Below are positions 46,885 through 55,171 of a stretch of DNA of 64,000 bases, piece by piece (positions within the stretch are counted from its first letter, which is position 1; each line of letters starts with the position of its first letter). A program made the translations under genes and the position numbers. The stretch is from CAYMUR01 sp964393615 (GTDB lineage Bacteria > Planctomycetota > Planctomycetia > Pirellulales > Pirellulaceae), in assembly GCA_964393615.1 (NCBI GenBank), contig CAYMUR010000018.1, positions 6,272 to 70,271 of the forward strand, read 5' to 3'. The notes under the pieces were generated by a model, which was not told the origin of the DNA, searched no databases, and saw only the letters and a list, made by a program, of their open reading frames with translations.

Positions 46885-47709
46885 ATGCAATCAGGTGAAC
46901 TTGTCGAACTAGCTGCATTATTGGCCACGCACAGTGATTCCATCGTGGGTTGCGAAGCGAGACTTAACGAACGTAGTCTACAGCAGTATTGGACAACTTC
47001 TCGTTGTCGTATGGATCGCTGGTCACGATCTCTCAACCGATTCACGACATTTACTGAGAAGGAACGCAAGCCTCTCGAAGCGAGTGATACCATCTGGTGT
47101 CGTTTGCGTGGCGAACTAGAAGAGATTTTCACCGCTGAAGTTATCACACGTGTTTGGACAGCGATTGCTGTAGCATACGATGCGAGACACCAATCGAGCG
47201 AATTAGAGTCAACCGCTCGCAGCATTCTGATTGGGCATATCGAGGTCCGTCATCGGGCGCTCAGGTTGCTGGTCGATCCGGTGTCCATGCAACCAGCGGA
47301 AGCGGAGTGGCTCAACCTGCTGCGGCGTCGCTGTGATCGCTGGACTGATTTGCTGATAGGGCGCCTTTTGGCGCGGCAACTCGGGAATGTGAGCGATATT
47401 GCTTGTGATCGTCGTCGTGCCGAAGAGTTTGCAGATGACTTGAAAAACAACGAGAAAATGGAGACAGAATGTGTTGCCTGGCCGATGATTACCACGTCTT
47501 TGCGAGCGGCATTTCAGAAAACAAAAGAAACTCCAAGTCCCAATGCTGACTTAAATGCTGCCGTGGTGACCTCTTTGTTGGCCTGTTTTCCGGCCGACCT
47601 GTTCGACTCCATTGGCCTGGTCGGTTCTCTTTGGATCGCCAGATTAGAGAATTTGGCAGATGATGTTGAATTGTTAATTGCGGAAATCGTGCAACCCGAT
47701 CCAGGTTGA
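46885..47709 (+). CDS. Unknown helical protein under sigma-54 control
   Basis: A 274-aa soluble protein that I do not recognise. It begins MQSGELVELAALLATHSDSI and is mostly helical, rich in Arg, Glu, Leu and Trp, with no signal peptide, membrane segment or obvious catalytic motif. Segments such as RCRMDRWSRSLNRFTTFTE and ARSILIGHIEVRHRALRLL suggest a helical bundle. The start is the ATG in GTACCATG with no strong ribosome-binding site. It converges on lysC, with 29 bp between the stops. The perfect -24/-12 promoter shows that it is expressed under the control of an enhancer-binding activator. Confidence 0.72.
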   Translation: MQSGELVELAALLATHSDSIVGCEARLNERSLQQYWTTSRCRMDRWSRSLNRFTTFTEKERKPLEASDTIWCRLRGELEEIFTAEVITRVWTAIAVAYDARHQSSELESTARSILIGHIEVRHRALRLLVDPVSMQPAEAEWLNLLRRRCDRWTDLLIGRLLARQLGNVSDIACDRRRAEEFADDLKNNEKMETECVAWPMITTSLRAAFQKTKETPSPNADLNAAVVTSLLACFPADLFDSIGLVGSLWIARLENLADDVELLIAEIVQPDPG

Positions 47710-47738
47710 GATCTAGCATCAAGTCAGGTCCATGTCGA

Positions 47739-49526
47739 CTAATGCTTCACGTCTGCGAATGCGTGTTGTAAGCAAGTCAATGCTTCCGGACCTTTTGAGC
47801 CATCTACGACGACATTCACACGGACTTCGCTGGTGTTTACCATGTCGATGTTGATGCCTGCATCGGAGAGCGAGCGAAACATGCGAATCGCGACACCCGT
47901 ATGGCTGCGCAGCCCAATGCCCCACACCGAGAGCTTGGAAACATCCCGGCTGCTGGTGACGGGGCCACATTGAAACTCATCTGTCAATCTGTCGGCCACG
48001 TGTTGACTTTCTGCCAATTTGTCTTTCGGCACGGTGAAACTTAGATCTGCCAGGCCGTCATGCCCGTGACTTTGTACGATCATGTCCACAAAGATACCTG
48101 CCGCTGCGACGTCTTCAAAAACCTTGGCGGCAACTCCAGGCACATCGGGGACGTTATTAATGGTGACCCGCGCCTGTGAATCATCATGGACAATACGATC
48201 GATGATCAAGCCTTCCATGTCGATGCCTTGCAATCGAGTGACGACATCCAGGGCATCACCTGACTCACGCCTGCGGTTTGTCGACGCGATGTTTCCATCT
48301 TCTGGTGGACGGTCAAGTTCGAACGCTTGGTGGACCACGGCCAAAGCGCGAGGTGCTTGTTCGCGTTCGACCAGAACGGAGATCTTGATTTCGCTGGTTG
48401 TAATCATCTGTAGGTTGATGCCAGCTTCGGACAGGGCACGAAACATGCGGTCTGCTACGCCGGTTTGTTGAGCCATTCCCAAGCCAACGACAGAGATCTT
48501 GGCGACGTCTTCAGCGTGCGTTACGCCGCTCGCTCCCAGAGCTTTAACCGCGTCCTCGGCAGCTTCCAGTGTCTGCGATAACTCGTTCCCTGGTACCGTA
48601 AAAGAAACATCGGCCAAATTGTTATCGCCTATGTTTTGTACGATCATATCGACGCTGATATTGTGCGCGGCGATACGGGAGAAAATTTGCAGGCTTGTGC
48701 CAGGAACATCCGGAATGCCGACCACCGTGACACGAGCTTCGTCCATGGTGATCGCGGCTCCGCCCACGGCTTTCTCGGATGACTCCGGTTGGGCTACGAT
48801 CATTGTGCCAGGTTTGTCCGTAAAACTACCACGAACATGAATTGGTACGGCAAACTTTTTTGCGAATTCGATCGAACGGCTGTGCATGACACCAGCACCC
48901 AGACTGGCTAATTCCAACATTTCGTCGTAACTGATCTGGTTGACTCGCCGGGCAGCCTCTAATTTTCGTGGGTCGGTCGTGTACACGCCATCCACGTCGG
49001 TGTAAATNNNNNNNNNNTCACAGGAATCAGCATTCAATACGGCTGCCAGCGCGACCGCGGTCGTGTCACTGCCACCGCGACCTAATGTGGTAATATTAAA
49101 ATCTTCATCAATCCCCTGAAATCCTGCCGCGATCACAATGTTTCCGCTGTCCAGTAACTGCTGTACGCGTTCCGTTGAAATCGAAGTGATACGAGCTTTT
49201 GTATGGGTGCTATCGGTACGTATTCCAATTTGGGATCCGGTTAAACTGACTGCCTGGTGGCCGAGTGAATGAATCGCCATTGCCATCAATGCAACGCTGA
49301 CCTGTTCACCCGTCGATAACAGCATGTCCATTTCACGGGCTGGTGGCCGTAGGTTGATTTGCCGCGCCAGATCGATCAGCATATCAGTGTTTTTTCCCAT
49401 GGCGCTGACCACCATGACGACCTGGTTGCCATCTTGCTGGGCTGCTACGGCGCGGCGCGCAGCGGCCACGATTTTTTTACTATCTGCAACGCTAGTGCCG
49501 CCAAACTTTTGGACAATGAGAGGCAT
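47739..49526 (-). CDS. lysC: Aspartate kinase with four ACT domains
   Basis: The first enzyme of the aspartate pathway (lysine, threonine, methionine). The kinase domain begins MPLIVQKFGGTSVADSKKI and contains TTLGRGGSDTTAVALAA and IYTDVDGVYTTDPRK. Two ACT domain pairs follow (about 255-400 and 430-590), each with a PDVPG turn and a SEAGIN/SDAGIN element. Most aspartokinases have one pair and about 400 aa; this one has about 592-595. The start 49526 gives the conserved N-terminus. A longer frame from 49571 adds 15 residues. Ten N (49008-49017) fall between DSC and IYTDVDG. It is the last gene of hom-apgM-lysC. Confidence 0.93.
   Translation of the reverse strand: MPLIVQKFGGTSVADSKKIVAAARRAVAAQQDGNQVVMVVSAMGKNTDMLIDLARQINLRPPAREMDMLLSTGEQVSVALMAMAIHSLGHQAVSLTGSQIGIRTDSTHTKARITSISTERVQQLLDSGNIVIAAGFQGIDEDFNITTLGRGGSDTTAVALAAVLNADSCXXXXIYTDVDGVYTTDPRKLEAARRVNQISYDEMLELASLGAGVMHSRSIEFAKKFAVPIHVRGSFTDKPGTMIVAQPESSEKAVGGAAITMDEARVTVVGIPDVPGTSLQIFSRIAAHNISVDMIVQNIGDNNLADVSFTVPGNELSQTLEAAEDAVKALGASGVTHAEDVAKISVVGLGMAQQTGVADRMFRALSEAGINLQMITTSEIKISVLVEREQAPRALAVVHQAFELDRPPEDGNIASTNRRRESGDALDVVTRLQGIDMEGLIIDRIVHDDSQARVTINNVPDVPGVAAKVFEDVAAAGIFVDMIVQSHGHDGLADLSFTVPKDKLAESQHVADRLTDEFQCGPVTSSRDVSKLSVWGIGLRSHTGVAIRMFRSLSDAGINIDMVNTSEVRVNVVVDGSKGPEALTCLQHAFADVKH
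49008..49017. other. Assembly gap, 10 N, inside lysC
   Basis: The gap sits in the highly conserved stretch C-E-I-Y-T-D-V-D-G of aspartokinases. The bases before it in the gene sense are TGTGA and those after are ATTTAC, so one base (giving a Glu codon) would restore the family sequence. The ten N are thus probably a placeholder for about one base. Confidence 0.9.
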
Positions 49527-49581
49527 GGGAATGTTGTTGTTCTCCGGGTGAGTGTTCTTCACGACGCCCACGGATTTATGT

Positions 49582-50793
49582 TTATACAGCTGGTCCGTGT
49601 ATAAAATATTCCATTAAACGTGAGCCGTCGGGGAATGCGCTGTCCGAACTACCAGCAGAACATTCATCATAGCTGGTCAGAGGATCGGTTTGGATACCAG
49701 TGCCAGCCATGGCAAACGGTACGAAACCGTGGCTATGTGTTTTTATCCGCAACGGAGTCGGGTGGTCCGGAGATACCAGCATACGGTATTTGCCTTGGGA
49801 CCGTAATGCTGCCAGAACTGGTGTCACGATGTGTTGATCGATGGCTTCGATGGCCGCGACTTTCGCCTGGGCGTCACCTTCGTGGGATGCCTCATCGGTT
49901 GCTTCGACATGGACGCAAACGATGTCGGTGGTCGGAATTGCATCGACTGCATATTTTCCCTTGGCAGCATAGTCGGTATCCGTGTAACCGGTTGCTCCGG
50001 GCACTTCGATTCGTTCCCAGCCAATAATAGCGGCTAGACCTCGCAAAAGGTCGACCGCTGTAATCATCTTTCCAGATTTACCATATCGTTCGGCGAACAA
50101 CGGTAGAGCCGGACGACGTCCGATTCCCCACAGCCAGACGTTGGTTGCTGGCAATTGCCCGTTTTCACGACGAGCTTGGTTGACCGGGTGATTGGCAAAC
50201 AGGTCGACCGTACGGCTCATAATGTCATTTAACCAATCACTACCAGGCCCGCGTGGGTAGTGGTCCGCGACGGACTTGTCCGTCAAGTCATGGGGAGGCG
50301 TGGTAACTGTTGTCGTGGAAAAAGGGGTCGCTTGTTCCTGGCCGCGGTAGATTAACAAGTTGCGGTAGCTAACACCTGGCGAATAGGTGAGGGTCGCCTG
50401 ACTCAGTTGCTCCTGGGCGTCAGCCAATAGCAGTCTGGCCTCTTCGTTACTGATGTGGTCTGCAGTAAAGTCTTTCATGATCTGGTCTTCGATGGTGACC
50501 AGATTACAGCGAATAGCCCAATCATTGGTGTCGAGTTCAATTCCTTGAGCGGCGGCTTCTAAAGGTGCCCTGCCGGTGAAATTTGCGACTGGATCATAAC
50601 CCAGCAGGCTCATGTTAGCGACTGCCGAGCCGGCAGGTAGATGTGCAGGCACATGATTTGCCCGACCTACAATGCCTTCTGTAGCAATGGAGTCCATGGC
50701 CGGAGTGCGTGCTACTTGTAATGGAGTCTGGCCGTCCAATGATTCTTGAGGTTCGTCGGCACAGCCGTCAGGAATGATGATGGCATATTTCAT
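49582..50793 (-). CDS. ApgM-type phosphoglycerate mutase-like protein, probable homoserine kinase
   Basis: A 403-aa member of the alkaline phosphatase superfamily, annotated in most genomes as cofactor-independent phosphoglycerate mutase. The metal-binding residues are present: IPDGCAD at the start, VEATDEASHEGD, SPDHPTP and KTHSHGFVPF. The Ser of the active-site loop is kept in GSAVANMSLLGYDP, but the usual next Asp (GSD) is Ala. It lies between hom and lysC in a clear threonine-branch operon that has no thrB in view. A homologous Bacteroides protein has been reported to act as a homoserine kinase (from memory). A glycolytic mutase remains possible. Confidence 0.85.
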   Translation of the reverse strand: MKYAIIIPDGCADEPQESLDGQTPLQVARTPAMDSIATEGIVGRANHVPAHLPAGSAVANMSLLGYDPVANFTGRAPLEAAAQGIELDTNDWAIRCNLVTIEDQIMKDFTADHISNEEARLLLADAQEQLSQATLTYSPGVSYRNLLIYRGQEQATPFSTTTVTTPPHDLTDKSVADHYPRGPGSDWLNDIMSRTVDLFANHPVNQARRENGQLPATNVWLWGIGRRPALPLFAERYGKSGKMITAVDLLRGLAAIIGWERIEVPGATGYTDTDYAAKGKYAVDAIPTTDIVCVHVEATDEASHEGDAQAKVAAIEAIDQHIVTPVLAALRSQGKYRMLVSPDHPTPLRIKTHSHGFVPFAMAGTGIQTDPLTSYDECSAGSSDSAFPDGSRLMEYFIHGPAV

Positions 50794-50996
50794 GTGTCAG
50801 TCTAAGTGGTGAGCAGCAGTCGGTGTTGTCGTATTGATACAACGGGTTTCGTCATGCTAGCGGAGTGACGGTTGTAGACAATCTATGAGAAAACAAGTGT
50901 ACAAAATAATTTCAAAGTCACAAAATACAGTCGTAGAATTTTTGTTCAATGCTATGCGATTCTCTACGGCATGGTTTGGAAATCGTAGTACGGCAC

Positions 50997-52298
50997 TCAA
51001 TCAAGGACTCGCATTTTTACCATCTTGTCACGGACGCTGGGAAGATTCTGTAAAGATTGGCCTGCCGTGTGCATGGGGCCTTCGGCAGCAGTATGTGTCA
51101 TGATAACCAGTGGCAAGCCAGGCGATTTCGACTTGGAAGGAGGTTCGTGCTGAATCAGTGAGGAGATTGAAATTTGATGATCCGCAAGGACGCCCGTGAT
51201 TTCTGCCAACACACCAGGATTGTCATCCACAGCCAGGCGCAGATAATATCGTCCTGGCACGCGATCTGGATCACTGAGTCCTATGGATTCTGTATCTTGT
51301 GATTGCAGATTTAACGTTTGGAAAGTCAGTTGAGTGCGACCGACAGCAGTATCAATCAGGTCCGCCATGACGGCGGAAGCGGTCGGCATTTGGCCTGCAC
51401 CCAGGCCATGAAAAAAAACATCACCGATGGCATCCCCTACGATATTAATGGCATTGTAGGCACCACGGACTTCTCCTAATGGTGTTCCACACCGAACTAG
51501 CGTCGGCGAGACATGCAGTTCCAATCCAGTGGATGCGAGATCAGCCATGGCTAACAGCTTGACACGATAACCCAATTCAGCGGCGTATTGCAAATCGATC
51601 GAGTCAAGTCCTTCGATACCTGTGCTAGGAATGTCTCGCCAATGAACACGAGCCCCAAAAGCCAGTTGGGCTAAGATAGCTAGTTTTTGTACGGCGTCAG
51701 TTCCGTCTACGTCCATCGTTGGATCCGCTTCGGCATAACCTCGTTGTTGTGCTTCGGCAACGGCATCCGCGTACTGGGTACCCGCTTGTTCCATTTGTGA
51801 AACGATGAAATTGCTTGTCCCATTAAGAATGCCGCTCAACGAAGTAATTTGGTTACTGGAAAGGCATTGACAGATGTTGGTGATGATCGGAATACCGCCA
51901 GCCACGGATGCTTCGAACGCGATCGAACGCTCCATTTTCCGGGCGAGATCAAACAATTCTGTACCATGTTCTGCCAGTAGCGCCTTGTTTGCTGTGACAA
52001 CGTCCTTACCGGCCTTGAGTAGTTGCCGCATGATCGTACGGGCTGGCTCCAGGCCGCCGATTAACTGGGCCACGACAGTGATTTCGGAATTGCTGAGAAT
52101 TTTTTCCAAATCCTCTGAAATGAGATTATCGGGGAGTTGGCAGTCGCGAGGTTTGGTTTTGTCGCGCACAACCACCTGGGCTAATCGCATAGGCCGTCCA
52201 GCATTTCGTGCGACAAGGTCACTACGTTCCGTCAGTATTTTCGCAACGCCAGAACCGACTGTTCCTAACCCAATGAGCCCAATATTTAATGTATTCAT
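50997..52298 (-). CDS. hom: Homoserine dehydrogenase
   Basis: Reduces aspartate semialdehyde to homoserine with NAD(P)H. It has 433 aa. The nucleotide motif is GLIGLGTVGSGVAKIL, the catalytic Lys lies in DVVTANKALLAEHG, and the substrate site in SLSGILNGTSNFI and EADPTMDVDGTDA. A C-terminal ACT domain (from about 350, YYLRLAVDDNPGVLAEITG) suggests feedback by threonine. It is the first gene of the minus-strand hom-apgM-lysC group, 203 bp before the ApgM-like gene and divergent from the M42 peptidase. Confidence 0.95.
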   Translation of the reverse strand: MNTLNIGLIGLGTVGSGVAKILTERSDLVARNAGRPMRLAQVVVRDKTKPRDCQLPDNLISEDLEKILSNSEITVVAQLIGGLEPARTIMRQLLKAGKDVVTANKALLAEHGTELFDLARKMERSIAFEASVAGGIPIITNICQCLSSNQITSLSGILNGTSNFIVSQMEQAGTQYADAVAEAQQRGYAEADPTMDVDGTDAVQKLAILAQLAFGARVHWRDIPSTGIEGLDSIDLQYAAELGYRVKLLAMADLASTGLELHVSPTLVRCGTPLGEVRGAYNAINIVGDAIGDVFFHGLGAGQMPTASAVMADLIDTAVGRTQLTFQTLNLQSQDTESIGLSDPDRVPGRYYLRLAVDDNPGVLAEITGVLADHQISISSLIQHEPPSKSKSPGLPLVIMTHTAAEGPMHTAGQSLQNLPSVRDKMVKMRVLD

Positions 52299-52522
52299 CG
52301 CGTTGACATGGTTGGTTTAGGGTGAATGAGTGGCATGATAAAAACACGGCAATTTTTCAGGGAAAAATATTCCATCGGTCCGGATACCATTTGGAGTCCC
52401 CTGGTTAGACGAAGGTTCTTCTAGATATGTTAGGATGTTCGAGAGATACTCGTCAACCAATGGTTGATTTGTGAACCTCCTTGCATGGACTTGCCAGCCT
52501 TTTCAATTCCCCAGGAACAACC

Positions 52523-53581
52523 ATGGATACTGCTGCCAAAGAGTTCTTCATTCGATTACTGGAAACCCCCAGTCCCTCTGGGTACGAACGTCCGATTCAG
52601 GACTTGGTGCGTGAATACGTTGGATCTTTTGCTGATGACGTCAAAACCGATTTGCACGGGAACGTCATTGCTTGTGTCAATCCAGGAGCGCCATTACGGG
52701 TCATGTTGGCTGGCCATTGTGACCAGATTGGTTTGATCGTAACACAAATTGATGGAGATGGTTTTATCTACAGTCAGGCGATTGGTGGTTGGGATCCACA
52801 GCAACTGATTGGGCAACGGATGACGATCTGGACCAGTGACGGTCCGCTGCCAGCGGTGATTGCCCGGAAAGCAATTCATTTACTCAGTGATGAAGAACGG
52901 AAGCAGGTCGTAAAACCGAAGGACTTGTGGCTAGACATTGGCGCACGGAACGGCGATGAGGCGAAACAGGTTGTACGCATTGGTGATGCGGTGACATTAC
53001 AGCTGGGATTTCAAGCAATGCCAAATCGATTGGCCAACGCACCGGGGATGGACGACGCGACAGGCCTGTGGGTGGTCATGGAATCGCTCCGACGTGCTCA
53101 AAAGCAAGGACTAAATTGTTCACTCTACGCTGTCTCTACCGTGCAGGAAGAAATAGGTTTGCGTGGTGCAAGGACCAGTGCGTTCGGAATCGATCCTCAC
53201 GTTGGAGTTGCTGTAGACGTAACACATGCCACGGATTGTCCGACGGTTGATAAGAATCAGAATGGGGACATCAAATTAGGTAGTGGGCCTGTTATATTTC
53301 GCGGCCCGAATATGAATCCTGTAGTGGTAAACCGGCTGTTAGAAACTTGTGATGCTGACAAAATTTCTTATCAAATAGCTGCAAGTGGCAGGGCACAGCC
53401 GAACGATTCTAACACGATTCAAATTAGTCGTGCGGGTGTTGCGGCAGGACTGGTAGCGATTCCGAACCGTTACATGCATAGTGCGGTAGAGACAATTTCT
53501 TTGGACGATATTGAGTCTGCGGCAAATCTGTTAGCCGGATTTGCAATTCGCATTGAAAGCGATACAGATTTCACGCCTTAG
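52523..53581 (+). CDS. M42-family metallopeptidase
   Basis: A di-zinc aminopeptidase of the glutamyl aminopeptidase/deblocking type, 352 aa, cytoplasmic and usually a large tetrahedral oligomer. Metal and catalytic residues are seen in LAGHCDQIGLIVT (His), GMDDATGLWVVME (Asp), VQEEIGLRGA (Glu pair), VAVDVTHATD (Asp) and YMHSAVE (His). The ATG at 52523 is chosen because CAGGAACAA precedes it at good distance and the MDTAAKEFFIRLLETPSPSG start matches the family. A frame from 52481 adds 14 residues. It is a single gene divergent from hom. Confidence 0.9.
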   Translation: MDTAAKEFFIRLLETPSPSGYERPIQDLVREYVGSFADDVKTDLHGNVIACVNPGAPLRVMLAGHCDQIGLIVTQIDGDGFIYSQAIGGWDPQQLIGQRMTIWTSDGPLPAVIARKAIHLLSDEERKQVVKPKDLWLDIGARNGDEAKQVVRIGDAVTLQLGFQAMPNRLANAPGMDDATGLWVVMESLRRAQKQGLNCSLYAVSTVQEEIGLRGARTSAFGIDPHVGVAVDVTHATDCPTVDKNQNGDIKLGSGPVIFRGPNMNPVVVNRLLETCDADKISYQIAASGRAQPNDSNTIQISRAGVAAGLVAIPNRYMHSAVETISLDDIESAANLLAGFAIRIESDTDFTP

Positions 53582-53699
53582 CGAGAGCCGTCGCGAAATA
53601 GTCGTTTGTCAATGCGCAGAAATTTAAAGCCAGTGCCGGTTTACTGCATTGGCTTGTTAACGTGGAGTCGATCGGTCTCTGGGGTACATGCTTTCGGAA

Positions 53700-54779
53700 T
53701 CATTTTCTGAGGTTATTACCGAGTGGAATGAGCGGGCCACTGGCCTGTTCGAGCACTTCACGTACTGCTTCGACAGCGATAGCGAAATTAAGGTTTTGCG
53801 CATTATTTTGACTAGTTACAGCATTGACCCCCACGACCTCACCACGCATGTTGACCAAGGGTCCACCGCTATTGCCTTCGGAAATGGAGGCATCCGTTTG
53901 AATCCAGGGCACATTTGTCAATATACCGACGTTGCGCATTTCTCTTGATGTACGTAAGCCACTAACGATGCCCTTGGTCATGGAAAAAGAGAAGTCCAAT
54001 GGCGCGCCAAAAGCGGCAACGTCTTCGCCTTTTCGAGGCGTTTCTGGTGCCAGTGGCAGGGGGGGGATTGGATGAGTGGATGGAGACAACTTCAATACAG
54101 CCAAGTCTTTTTCGGGCGCCAGGGCCAGCGCTCCATCGATCATTGTAATTCGACCATCTTTGAACTCAACGTGGGCAAATTCAACATTGTGGATGACATG
54201 ATAGTTGGTAATAACAACCCCACTGGCATGTACGACAAATCCACTGGCGGTACCTTTGCGGTTGGCTCGAAAAGTATTGATTCGGACGACCGCCGGTTCG
54301 ACCAAATCGACTAGGTCAACCAGATTTGCAACGGGTTCATTTCGTTTGCTTGGACTCCACGTTGCGATATTTCCCCAATCTTCGGGTATTTCGCGACTAG
54401 CATCATCCAATGCTCGCTGTTGAATGTAAGCGTCGGCAAGCGATTGGGTATGCGAATCCATTTCGATGAGGTTTGCTTTTTCGAACCTCGTGTCGTTGGC
54501 CGGATCATGGGTGTTGTAAAGGGTCGTAACGACTATTAAAACAATGCAGCCTAAGCAGCAGGACCCTCCCGCCATTAAGATCTTAACCGTTAGACCGGGA
54601 CCAATCTGGTTTTTGACCTGAGTTTTGCGATCATGGTCTTTCAAAAGGCTCAACGGTAGCCAAATGCGGGGGATGTGAAATATTTCCCGACAAACTGGGC
54701 AGCGAGCTAACCGCCCTTTGGCTTCCGTTGGCAGGGGCAGATTTTGGCCACAATGAGGGCATTGAATGGGGGTAATCAT
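53700..54779 (-). CDS. Membrane-anchored trypsin-like serine protease with N-terminal zinc ribbon
   Basis: A 359-aa protein with three parts. Residues 1-40 hold a zinc ribbon (CPHCGQNLPLPTEAKGR, CPVC). One membrane helix spans about 63-87 (KILMAGGSCCLGCIVLIVV). Residues 140-355 are an S1C (HtrA/Deg-like) protease with His in VVITNYHVIHN, Asp in EKDLAVLKL and Ser in SEGNSGGPLVN. There is no PDZ domain, unlike DegP or DegS. The protease should lie in the periplasm and the ribbon in the cytoplasm. It is divergent from groEL1, which fits a protein quality-control role. Confidence 0.88.
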   Translation of the reverse strand: MITPIQCPHCGQNLPLPTEAKGRLARCPVCREIFHIPRIWLPLSLLKDHDRKTQVKNQIGPGLTVKILMAGGSCCLGCIVLIVVTTLYNTHDPANDTRFEKANLIEMDSHTQSLADAYIQQRALDDASREIPEDWGNIATWSPSKRNEPVANLVDLVDLVEPAVVRINTFRANRKGTASGFVVHASGVVITNYHVIHNVEFAHVEFKDGRITMIDGALALAPEKDLAVLKLSPSTHPIPPLPLAPETPRKGEDVAAFGAPLDFSFSMTKGIVSGLRTSREMRNVGILTNVPWIQTDASISEGNSGGPLVNMRGEVVGVNAVTSQNNAQNLNFAIAVEAVREVLEQASGPLIPLGNNLRK

Positions 54780-54889
54780 GGCTGACAGTGAAAAGTGACA
54801 GGTAAATAGGTTAATTTAACTCCATCATATATACAGTTAGAGAAAAATTCGCGTTGACCCGAAAATCAAGCAAAAAATTTGCCGGGAAC

Positions 54890-54902
54890 TGCCAAATTGG
54901 CA
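54890..54902. promoter_or_regulatory. Palindrome TGCCAAATTGGCA, candidate enhancer site
   Basis: A perfect inverted repeat with 6-bp arms around one central base. Its centre lies about 104 bp before the -24 element of the groEL1 promoter, the distance expected for a dimeric bacterial enhancer-binding protein. It is also 110 bp from the start of the divergent protease gene. Confidence 0.5.
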
Positions 54903-54999
54903 TGTCATTTCTGGTGGCAGACAGGTCTCTTTGGAAGTGACTGGGGAACGATTGCCGTAAATCCTTTAGTGCAAGTGGATTGTGAGTCAAGGGTAGCTG

Positions 55000-55016
55000 T
55001 TGGCACGATGCTTGCA
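55000..55016 (+). promoter_or_regulatory. Sigma-54 (-24/-12) promoter of the groEL1-groES-groEL2 cluster
   Basis: TTGGCACGATGCTTGCA matches the consensus TTGGCACG-N4-TTGCW at every position with correct spacing. It points to groEL1, whose GTG start is 156 bp downstream. It predicts transcription that needs RpoN and an AAA+ activator. Confidence 0.88.
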
Positions 55017-55171
55017 TTGTAAGGGGATTTTACGGAGACGTCTGCCAAAAGCGAACGGGATTGATCCTGTCTTTCCATTCTCCTTCCTGCTTACTAACCG
55101 GCTAACGATATCCACCCCGGGGGGCGGAGTCGGAACGAAAATAGTCCCTCAAAACTAGGAGGTAATTCGAC

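Larger units (their letters stand above)
54780..55171. other. Intergenic region, 392 bp, groEL1 control region
   Basis: The region contains a sigma-54 promoter (55000-55016), a palindrome about 100 bp upstream of it (54890-54902) and a 155-bp leader. No CIRCE element was found. Confidence 0.75.
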
